From assembly GCA_959608885.1 (NCBI GenBank), contig CAUHSG010000010.1, positions 3,933 to 67,932 on the forward strand: a stretch of DNA of 64,000 bases, given 5' to 3'. Positions 51,081 through 58,291 of the stretch are shown here, in pieces. The translations under genes and the position numbers were made by a program. A model generated the notes under the pieces. The model had not been told where the DNA came from, did not search any database, and worked only from the letters and a program-made list of their open reading frames with translations. The number at the start of each line of letters is the position of its first letter. The stretch's first letter is position 1. Source of the stretch: an uncultured Coriobacteriia bacterium. GTDB taxonomy: Bacteria > Actinomycetota > Coriobacteriia > Coriobacteriales > QAMH01.

Positions 51081-51378
51081 TCCGATACCTCCAATACTGT
51101 CGTTCTTCCGTCTTCGTCGACTTCCTAGCCGAAATTATCCTAATCTTTGAACCGTCAGCCCTTTCGCAATGGCATACCGTAAGCACCCGTGCCTTGAGAT
51201 CCATTCTCATGAGAAAGAACCTCTCCTCTTGATCCGAGTGCTTTTTGTCTGGAACGATGCGCGCATAAGGGTCTGAGAACGCATCCGCTGCCGATTCGAA
51301 GCTCACGCCATGCTTGTCGAGATTGATGACGGCCTTCTGGTCATCCCACTCGAAATCTATGCAGTCTTCCATACTCAT
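51073..51378 (-). CDS. brnT: BrnT-family ribonuclease toxin (second pair)
   Basis: The ~101-residue protein is a clear BrnT: IDFEWDDQKAVINLDKHGVSFESAADAFSDPYARIVPD, HSDQEERFFLMRMD, and SKIRIISARKSTKTEERQYWR. It is on the opposite strand to the first BrnT and only distantly similar, so not a local duplicate. The start at 51378 or the ATG two codons later (51372) are both possible; neither has a strong ribosome-binding site. Confidence 0.88.
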   Translation of the reverse strand: MSMEDCIDFEWDDQKAVINLDKHGVSFESAADAFSDPYARIVPDKKHSDQEERFFLMRMDLKARVLTVCHCERADGSKIRIISARKSTKTEERQYWRYRNE

Positions 51379-51404
51379 TATATGCATATGATACATATAT
51401 AATG
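51376..51404. promoter_or_regulatory. AT-rich palindrome over the second brnT start
   Basis: CATTATAT and ATATAATG arms are 29 bp end to end, with TATAAT inside on the minus strand; a probable autoregulatory operator/promoter. Confidence 0.5.
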
Positions 51405-51458
51405 CATATACATCAAGGAGCAACGCATCATCGAGTGGGATTTGTCCCCATGACGCGA

Positions 51459-51484
51459 GGGAGGCGGCCCGAAGGCCGCCTCCC
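51459..51484 (-). terminator. Terminator-like hairpin after surface protein S3
   Basis: GGGAGGCGGCC-CGAA-GGCCGCCTCCC, identical to the hairpin after S2 and with matching flanks (GCGAG... CGGTGGAGCTATG). Confidence 0.65.
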
Positions 51485-51523
51485 GGTGGAGCTATGCCGC
51501 TTGCCGTCGCTAGCTAGCTAGCG

Positions 51524-54500
51524 CTACATCGCCTGGAAGGCTCCGTTTGCGGCAGAATCGGATGCCTGGCGGGTACTGTAGCGCCTGCTGCCATCCATGA
51601 TGTCGCCCTCGAAATCGTCCATATCGCGCACATCGTGACGGCGTCGGTACAGCACGCCGAGGCCGTAGACGATGGTAACGAGTGCGCCGAAGATCATCAG
51701 CCAGTGCGTCCAGCAGTGGATCTCCTCGAAGGCGGCCAGCGCGTTGGCGTCATCGTCGATGGTGGTGATGTCGGCCAGCGGGTTCTCGGCATCGCCGATG
51801 GCCTCGACGGCCGCAACAGCAGCTGCGGCTGCCGCAGGAGCGACGGCGTCAGCGGGTGTCGTAACAGCGGGCGTGGGGCCAGGTATCGGTGTCGGTGTCG
51901 GGGTCGGGGTCGGAGTCGGCGGAATCACCGGAGCGGGAACGTAGGTAACCACGATGGTGTGTCCCCTGGTCACGGCATTGAAGGTGAAGGTGCCGTCAGC
52001 CGACAGCGCCACGGGATTGCCATCAACCGTCACGCTCTCGAGGACGTAGCCGTCATTGGGGGTGAAGGTGTAGGTGGCGTCACCACCATAGTTCACCGTA
52101 GTGCCCGCAGTGGCTGCGTCGCTCGTGCCGTTGACGACCTGCACGTCGATGTCGAAGGTGACCGGCGTCCACTGTGCGACGTAGGTAACGTCACCAGTCA
52201 CGGTATCAGTGACCTCGGGGGTCCAACCGGCAAAGATATAGCCGGCGCGAGCCGGGTCATCGATGGTCGGCGTGGTGTCGCCGTGCCTGATACCCTCGAA
52301 CTGCGTCTGGACATCCTCGCCGACCGTACCGCCATTGAGGTCGTAGCTCACCGTGTAGGTATTGCGATCGTAGTAGACACTCAGGACCGTGCTGCCATTA
52401 CCGGCAACGGTAGCCGAGAGGAGCGTGCCCTCGACGGCGGGATTGTGGGTGAATCCCTCGTACTGCTTAACGCTGGCATTCACGGTGCTATCAGTCGCCC
52501 CGGTCAGGTTCTCGGTCTCGGCGAGCACATACGTGCCATCAAGCTGCTGCTGGTAGTGATGAACCGTATATGCGGTGTCGCCGTTTGCATTCCACGTAGC
52601 TGTGTACTCGCGGTTACCCGTGCTGCCCTTGGCGATGGTAACGGGGTTGGTGGCACCCGTCAGCCCCGTGCCCGTCCAGCCGGCGAAGGTGTAGCCCTCG
52701 CGGGCCGGGTTGGTGAGCGTAATGTCATCGCTCTCCACGGTATAGATGACGGGGTTAGTGCCGTCCACGGTTCCACCGTCGAGATCGTAGGTGATGGCGT
52801 ACGTGATCAGCTTGTAGGTGTACGTGTACTCGGCATCGCTCGAAATCGTAGTATCCGAGGCAGGCGTCTCGTTCCAACTGCCAGCCTCGTATCCGGCTGC
52901 AGGCTTGTCACCCACAGCGGGGATGGTGTCGCCCAGAGTGGCGATGCCACCGGCAGCCATAGTGCCATTCGTGTACTTTTCAAGATACGTCACCACATCG
53001 GTGGTGGATTCATTGTTCCAAGCACCGTTAACAACCTGATAAGTCACCTTGACCTGATACTTATCAGGAATGCCATCAAAGGTATCGGTACCATCCGGGT
53101 TGATGGTGCCCTTCGTATCCAGAGAGTAGATGATGTCGGCAACGATGTCGGCTGTGATGTTCTGCGCGGCAGCGAGCTTCGCAAGACCCTCGGCACTGGC
53201 AACCTCATCGAGAACGTACTCGTTGTTTGCGCCCAGGCGCTGGGGAATCACGACGGCGTTAACATCGGAGCCCGTTGTACTCGCGGCACGGACCATGCGA
53301 GCAGCCGTCTGCCCCATGCTGTAATTGAAGTCAGCGCCTTCATCGACCGTAGTCTTGCTGGGATCTTGCAGAACTGCACCACCATCAGTCGTGAAATTGA
53401 TGATGACGTTGTACTGCTTCTTGGCACCAGCCTCACCAGATGCTTCGCCATTGTCGGGGCCGGTGGTGTTGTTATCGTTGCTCTCGAGCGTGGCGTTGTT
53501 GACAAGCTTGCCGTTGGCAACGTCACCCTTGGTGAAAGTCTTGGTCACGTAGATGACGGCCTCGGTCTTACCATCGGCGATGGTGCCCACCAGCGGATCA
53601 CCGCCGACCCACGTTGCGTTCTCGTCAGTCACCTTGTATGCAGCACCCTCGGTACCAGTAACGGTAAGTTTGTAGAGCAAGGTCACGTTGGAGGCGTTGT
53701 CACCCACGAAAACAACGGTGTTGTCGTAATTTATGCCCTCGGGAACCGTCATGCCATCGGGAGCTTCAGTCAGACGCTGCTTCTGCAGGCTGGAGAGACT
53801 GGGCGTGACGGGCGGGGTCACATTACGATCATATCGCAGGACGATGATATTACCGTCTTTCCCCAGGGTCAGCTCGGTGATCACATCGCCGATCGTGTAG
53901 CCATTCGGGCTGTTGTTGGCGGTGCCTTTATTGGCCTGGGTGTAGGCGTAGGTGTTCTCTACACCGTTCTTCGTGTACTTGAGGATCTTGTCGATATCAT
54001 CAACCTTAACAACGTCGCCCACATTCTTGCCAGAAATGTTCTCTTGCTTGGTGAAGCCATCCCGCTCTCCGTTAGTGTAGTACTCGTGAATCACTGTATA
54101 GGTGGTGGAGACAGGGTCAGGATTCTTCGCCGTCACGGTAGTGTTACCACTGGTCGTGTTGATTTCACATTCAATCTTGGCCTCGTTGTAGATTTTGCCG
54201 GCCGCGTTGGCCTTGACGGTGACTTTCACGTACTTGCTGCCGTTGGCGGGGACATAGACATTGTCCCAGGTCACGGTGCGGGTGTCCTCGTTGTATCTGC
54301 CACCGTCGCTGATTCCGTACATTTCATATTCGGCGTCCCACACAACGTCAAGCATCTCGTTCAGCACATCGGTGACCTTCACATAAATCCCATCGCTGTT
54401 GGGATTAGTCACCGTAATGGTGTAGGAGAACTCCTCGCCCACAACAGGGTACTCTTCACTGGGGCTCTTGCTGACAGTCAAATCCTTCAGGTTCTTTTTC

Positions 54501-56107
54501 CAAGTGGCGGTGTAGACGATTTCTCCATTTTCGTCTGCATCATCCGCGCTCACAACGGGGTTGACCGCAGGGCTCCAGCCTTGGAAGGTGTAGCCTTCGC
54601 GGCTTGGGGTACCCACAAAAGCGGGGGTATTGTCCCCCTCCTTGAGACCCTCGTAGCCTTGGTCGGGAAAGACGGTGGCGCCCGCAACACCATCGGTGTA
54701 GGTGACGGTATAGGTTTTGTTAGGCGTCCACTTTGCATAGAGAGTCTTGGAGACAGGATTGGCGGTGCTTCCATAGCCCTCAGACCAGTTCAGCGTGTAG
54801 CTGGTCTTCGCTGGGTTTGTGCATTCCTGATCCTCATACCAACCGGCAAAAGTGTATCCTTCGCGAGTGGGAACGTTTCCGGTAACAGAAAGGGCGGCCG
54901 ACGTGTCAGCCTTATCCTCAACAGTCGGGAAAACAATGGAACCGCCGTTTGAGTTGTAATTCAACTCATAGCGAGCGTTAACGGTGATGTTGAGGGTTTC
55001 CTTGTCTTCAACCCAACCGCTGAAGGAAACACTCTGACCGAGGTATGCATCGCAATCGGGGCAAGTGTAACCGTAGGAGCTGAAGAAGTTGTAGTAGTAC
55101 TCTTGCCACGTGCTGAATTTGAGGGTCGTATTGCCGGGAGTTTTTCCGGTAAATCCGATATTCAGGGCTGGATAGCCACCATACCCGGCATCTGAGTAAT
55201 CTTCTTCAACATAACCTTTCAGACTCCAGGTCATATCCTTCACAGTGTTGGGATTGGAATCTTTAAAATAGGCAGATTTGTTGGGTTCTACAGCAATCCA
55301 TTCAGGAGTCTCCTCGTGAACAATATGACCGTATGTGCATGAATGTGAATGGGTGTAAAGTCTTTGCGTGCTCTCGCTTTCTCCTACCCAAACAGTCAGA
55401 TACTCGGCGGGATTCGTCCAGGACTCTTTAGGGCTGTTGGGGTGAATGTTGAGGTAGAGATAGCACTCTGGAGAACCGTTGGAATAAAACGTGCTCGCCG
55501 CATCATATCCATCCAGGGGTTCGGTGTAATAAACCTCTGCATCCTCCACGTTCTCAACCGCGAGCACGGCCTCGAGCACCGCATATGCCTCCTCGAGCGC
55601 GGCGTTCACATCTTCACGCTCGCCGTTCTCGACGCTCATGGCATCCCACATGTCCAGTACGGCGTTCACCTGCTCGCCGATCCCTTCGGCGTTTTCCGCC
55701 GTCACGGTATCAACAGCAGGGAGCTTCTTGACTGCATCCAGGAAGGCTTGCACCTCAGCGGGAACAGCCTCCGTAGCGTCGTTTTCGCCGCTCGATTGAA
55801 CACCGAGAACGTTCTCCACGGTATCGAGGGTCTCGCCCTTCTTATTCTCGTTGATGAGATTCTCGATAGGCTTGGGCGTCTCTTCAGTGAGTGTCGCACC
55901 CGTCTTGCCTTCTGCCTCATTGGCCGCTTCCTTCGCGGCAGCGGCTGCAGCAGCATCAGCCTGCTCATTGGCGGGATTATCCAATGCTCCCGCAAGAGGA
56001 ATGATGGTGAGAGTCGACATGGCAAACACGATGGCGATAAACGTCGTCAGACATTTACCCCATAGCGTGTCTTTCGGTTCTCTGTACTTCTTTCTTTGTT
56101 GGTCCAT
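51524..56107 (-). CDS. Giant surface protein S3 (DUF11, InlB-type and MucBP-like repeats)
   Basis: The 1527-residue protein starts MDQQRKKYREPKDTLWGKCL with the export helix FIAIVFAMSTLTIIPLAGA. It then has an acidic helical region (to about 190) and a unique domain (about 190-385, with CPDCDAYLG). InlB-type units (YTFAGWYEDQEC, YTFQGWSPAV), a DUF11-like domain (LTVSKSPSEEYPVVGEEFSYTITVTNP, about 535), MucBP-like units and further InlB units follow. A short Pro-Thr stalk (PTPTPTPTPIPG) leads to the Ala-rich linker and anchor EEIHCWTHWLMIFGALVTIV, RDMDDFEGDIM and terminal GAFQAM. The linker/anchor DNA is identical to S1 over about 170 bp. ATG at 56107 follows GGTGGAGGCGC. It is divergent from R3. 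Confidence 0.87.
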   Translation of the reverse strand: MDQQRKKYREPKDTLWGKCLTTFIAIVFAMSTLTIIPLAGALDNPANEQADAAAAAAAKEAANEAEGKTGATLTEETPKPIENLINENKKGETLDTVENVLGVQSSGENDATEAVPAEVQAFLDAVKKLPAVDTVTAENAEGIGEQVNAVLDMWDAMSVENGEREDVNAALEEAYAVLEAVLAVENVEDAEVYYTEPLDGYDAASTFYSNGSPECYLYLNIHPNSPKESWTNPAEYLTVWVGESESTQRLYTHSHSCTYGHIVHEETPEWIAVEPNKSAYFKDSNPNTVKDMTWSLKGYVEEDYSDAGYGGYPALNIGFTGKTPGNTTLKFSTWQEYYYNFFSSYGYTCPDCDAYLGQSVSFSGWVEDKETLNITVNARYELNYNSNGGSIVFPTVEDKADTSAALSVTGNVPTREGYTFAGWYEDQECTNPAKTSYTLNWSEGYGSTANPVSKTLYAKWTPNKTYTVTYTDGVAGATVFPDQGYEGLKEGDNTPAFVGTPSREGYTFQGWSPAVNPVVSADDADENGEIVYTATWKKNLKDLTVSKSPSEEYPVVGEEFSYTITVTNPNSDGIYVKVTDVLNEMLDVVWDAEYEMYGISDGGRYNEDTRTVTWDNVYVPANGSKYVKVTVKANAAGKIYNEAKIECEINTTSGNTTVTAKNPDPVSTTYTVIHEYYTNGERDGFTKQENISGKNVGDVVKVDDIDKILKYTKNGVENTYAYTQANKGTANNSPNGYTIGDVITELTLGKDGNIIVLRYDRNVTPPVTPSLSSLQKQRLTEAPDGMTVPEGINYDNTVVFVGDNASNVTLLYKLTVTGTEGAAYKVTDENATWVGGDPLVGTIADGKTEAVIYVTKTFTKGDVANGKLVNNATLESNDNNTTGPDNGEASGEAGAKKQYNVIINFTTDGGAVLQDPSKTTVDEGADFNYSMGQTAARMVRAASTTGSDVNAVVIPQRLGANNEYVLDEVASAEGLAKLAAAQNITADIVADIIYSLDTKGTINPDGTDTFDGIPDKYQVKVTYQVVNGAWNNESTTDVVTYLEKYTNGTMAAGGIATLGDTIPAVGDKPAAGYEAGSWNETPASDTTISSDAEYTYTYKLITYAITYDLDGGTVDGTNPVIYTVESDDITLTNPAREGYTFAGWTGTGLTGATNPVTIAKGSTGNREYTATWNANGDTAYTVHHYQQQLDGTYVLAETENLTGATDSTVNASVKQYEGFTHNPAVEGTLLSATVAGNGSTVLSVYYDRNTYTVSYDLNGGTVGEDVQTQFEGIRHGDTTPTIDDPARAGYIFAGWTPEVTDTVTGDVTYVAQWTPVTFDIDVQVVNGTSDAATAGTTVNYGGDATYTFTPNDGYVLESVTVDGNPVALSADGTFTFNAVTRGHTIVVTYVPAPVIPPTPTPTPTPTPIPGPTPAVTTPADAVAPAAAAAAVAAVEAIGDAENPLADITTIDDDANALAAFEEIHCWTHWLMIFGALVTIVYGLGVLYRRRHDVRDMDDFEGDIMDGSRRYSTRQASDSAANGAFQAM

Positions 56108-56418
56108 GCGCCTCCACCAGCCTTTCCTCGTACTCATTTGCGGCGACGCCACTATATAAGAAGGTTTGACTGGGTAAAAATCGGCGTTTGCGCTCGATAT
56201 ATGCTCTGACCGTGTATTATTCGCAAAATTAACCTCCTGACCAGTGGTTTTTTATGGCACTTGTCCTGTCATATCTGCATACCTATCCGAAAATTGTCCT
56301 TCATTTGTCGTGCTTTTGACATGGTAACGCCATGCTATTAAAATGAACGCGCTGGTTGCTGAAGGAACCTTCTGAATAGAAAAAACAAACAGGTACCGTA
56401 CGCACTACGGAGGTCGCC
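56108..56418. promoter_or_regulatory. Divergent control region of S3 and R3
   Basis: This 311-bp gap has no gene. On the minus strand TTATATAGT around 56150-56160 is a possible S3 -10. The GGAAATT/TATACT arrangement of S1 and S2 is absent. Confidence 0.45.
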
Positions 56419-57798
56419 ATGGAGAGCAAGAGCATCACCGTGAATACCCCCCGATGGGAAGCGGACTCCCTGGAGCTGGTCTGCGGCATCGCGAATGCCG
56501 GCGGCGGGTATATGCTCCTCCCTGTCTCTCAGAAGGACTATTCCTCGGGCCTGCGACGTACCAGGCGCAAGTTCGACAGCATCCCCGACTCCATAACGCA
56601 GGAGCTTGGCCTCATGTGTCCCATCACCCCCGTGATGGAGGGTAACGAGTTCTTCCTCGAGATAGACATCCCGGCCGCGCAGGAACCTCTGGGGCTACAC
56701 GGCGTTTACTGGCTCTACGAAGATGGCGTCAACACGCGCCAAACCTACGAGTCGATATCGCGCAGCTGGCGTGACGAGGCAACCACGCCGTGGGAGCTCA
56801 AGACGCTGCCCTACGTCGAGGACGAGGACCTGTCCGGCGAGGCGCTGGTTGCCATCGCGGGCATACCGCTCTCGAACATAGACGAGACGAGCGGATCCCT
56901 GACGGACACCGTCAAGAGCAGGCTCGACCATCTGGGGCTCACGCATCCGCGTACGGGAAAGGTCAACAATGCCGCCGCGGCCCTGCTCTGCGCGAATCCC
57001 GCCCGCTTCGTGCCGGGCGCCACGGTGCACATCGAGTCCTTTAAGGCCGATGGGTCGCCGGTAGGGCTCGAAGACGAGGTAATCGGACCGCTCCCGCAGC
57101 AGATAGACGACACGGTGCGGCTCATCATGGACAAGTACCTGCCGTCCATCTCGGTGGCACGGGCGTTCGCCAGCGGCGTGCCCGTGCGCATCACGGTCTC
57201 GCCCCAGCGAATCGTCATACAGAACGTCGGTGCCGTCCCCGCCGGTTGGACCGAAGACGATTTCGTGCGCGAGCATGCCCCGCGGTTTCGCAATCCGGTG
57301 CTCGCGACCGCGGCGCGCTTGCTGGAAATCACCCCGGGTTGGGGAGAGGGCGTGAGGACAATGCGCGAGGGGTGTATCCAGGCGGGAGCCGAGCTCCCCA
57401 GCTTCGATCTATCGCCTGAACACACCGCCGTGGTGTTTCCGCTACCTGCGACGAAGCGCGGTGTGGGCGCCGTGCGCGCGGGAACGGGGAGTAAGGCAAG
57501 GGATGAAGGCGGTCGTGGCCATAAGGCAGCGGCTCCGCAGTCTGCTGGCGATGGAACACGGCGGGCGACGTTCGCCGAGCGCTCCCTGGCGGCGGCGTAC
57601 AAGCTCGACATGACGCAGACCGACGAGTACGTGCTGCAGGTGCTCACTACCAACGGTCGCGCGACGGCCGTGCGTATCGCGCAGGCCCTCGGGGTGAGCG
57701 AGCGCACGGTGAGACGATCCTTCAAGAAGCTGCGCGAGTACGGGTTCATCGAGCGCATCGGATCCGACAAGGCCGGCTACTGGAGCGTCACCGGGTAG
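56419..57798 (+). CDS. Regulator R3 (AlbA_2 + winged helix, no poly-C tract)
   Basis: The 459-residue paralogue has WEADSLELVCGIANAGGGYMLLPVSQ (AlbA_2-like, about 12-110) and a central region with NAAAALLCANPARFVPGATVHIE. The HATPase-like part is shortened (ASGVPVRITVSPQRIVIQNVG); the preceding FPxxEAVxxxLLxA helix seen in R1 and R2 is missing. The winged helix is well kept (LTTNGRATAVRIAQALGVSERTVRRSFKKL, GSDKAGYW). The linker before it is Gly/Ala/Arg-rich (KRGVGAVRAGTGSKARDEGG) and has no homopolymer, so it cannot switch as R1 and R2 could. It is divergent from S3; tRNA-Ala lies convergently downstream. Confidence 0.86.
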   Translation: MESKSITVNTPRWEADSLELVCGIANAGGGYMLLPVSQKDYSSGLRRTRRKFDSIPDSITQELGLMCPITPVMEGNEFFLEIDIPAAQEPLGLHGVYWLYEDGVNTRQTYESISRSWRDEATTPWELKTLPYVEDEDLSGEALVAIAGIPLSNIDETSGSLTDTVKSRLDHLGLTHPRTGKVNNAAAALLCANPARFVPGATVHIESFKADGSPVGLEDEVIGPLPQQIDDTVRLIMDKYLPSISVARAFASGVPVRITVSPQRIVIQNVGAVPAGWTEDDFVREHAPRFRNPVLATAARLLEITPGWGEGVRTMREGCIQAGAELPSFDLSPEHTAVVFPLPATKRGVGAVRAGTGSKARDEGGRGHKAAAPQSAGDGTRRATFAERSLAAAYKLDMTQTDEYVLQVLTTNGRATAVRIAQALGVSERTVRRSFKKLREYGFIERIGSDKAGYWSVTG

Positions 57799-57812
57799 TG
57801 GGCAAAAGAAAA

Positions 57813-57829
57813 GGGGCCATGAAGGCCCC
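57813..57829 (-). terminator. Terminator of the tRNA-Ala transcript
   Basis: GGGGCC/GGCCCC with a 5-base loop, followed on the minus strand by TTTTCTTTTG. Confidence 0.75.
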
Positions 57830-57838
57830 GGTTAGTCT

Positions 57839-57914
<76 letters not shown>

Positions 57915-57936
57915 GTTTTCAAAACACGTGTCACGT

Positions 57937-57972
57937 AACCAGACAAAAGCGCTCCGGCGACATTTGTCTGGT
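57937..57972. repeat. REP family 1, single copy (forward core)
   Basis: AACCAGACAAAA / ATTTGTCTGG arms around GCGCTCCGGCGAC, between the two tRNAs. Confidence 0.82.
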
Positions 57973-57996
57973 GCGCATTTGCCTCCAAGTATCAAT

Positions 57997-58035
57997 AAAC
58001 GCCCCGGCGGCGACTCGGCCCACGCCGGGGCGTTT
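57997..58035 (-). terminator. Terminator between tRNA-Ile and tRNA-Ala
   Basis: AAACGCCCCGGC / GCCGGGGCGTTT, a 12-bp perfect stem with a 15-base loop, followed by ATTGATAC on the minus strand. Confidence 0.7.
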
Positions 58036-58046
58036 ATTACCTAGAA

Positions 58047-58123
58047 TGGTGGGCCTTACAAGATTCGAACTTGTGACCTCACGATTATCAGTCGTGCGCT
58101 CTAGCCAACTGAGCTAAAGGCCC
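58047..58123 (-). tRNA. tRNA-Ile(GAT)
   Basis: Acceptor GGGCCTT/AAGGCCC, D-arm AGCTCAGTTGGCTAGAGC, anticodon loop CTGATAA (GAT), T-arm CAAGTTCGAATCTTG and encoded CCA. Its place after gyrA fits the usual gyrB-gyrA-tRNA-Ile-tRNA-Ala order near the origin. Confidence 0.95.
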
Positions 58124-58236
58124 GCGCAAATACGCGAGCATGTATGTTGCCACAATCTTAGTGCCTTGGGAAGCGTTTATTCGAGAAAGTTTGCTTCGTT
58201 TCCGTGGAAGTGCCCCGCAAACAACACGAGTGGCCC

Positions 58237-58272
58237 GATGAGACAGCTTGGTCAGACCAAACTGTCTCATCC
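58237..58272. repeat. Repeat family 2 hairpin downstream of gyrA
   Basis: GATGAGACAG / CTGTCTCATC arms with core TTGGTCAGACCA, 20 bp past the gyrA stop; probably also its terminator. Confidence 0.8.
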
Positions 58273-58291
58273 ATTTGCTTCTACCGTCCGT

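Noticed and set aside
51635..54952. Very long open frame on the strand opposite S3 (and similar ones opposite pncB, topA, gyrA, feoB and S1)
   Set aside because: These are mirror frames caused by the GC-rich third codon position; they have no family motifs or ribosome-binding sites, while the opposite strand encodes recognisable proteins.
40315..56107. LPXTG sortase anchor in the giant surface proteins
   Set aside because: No LPXTG-like motif precedes the membrane helix in any of the four proteins, and no sortase gene is present.
57997..58035. Another REP copy between the tRNAs
   Set aside because: It shares only the GCCCCGGC core by chance; the arms are AAACG/CGTTT, not GACAAA/TTTGTC, so it is treated as a plain terminator.
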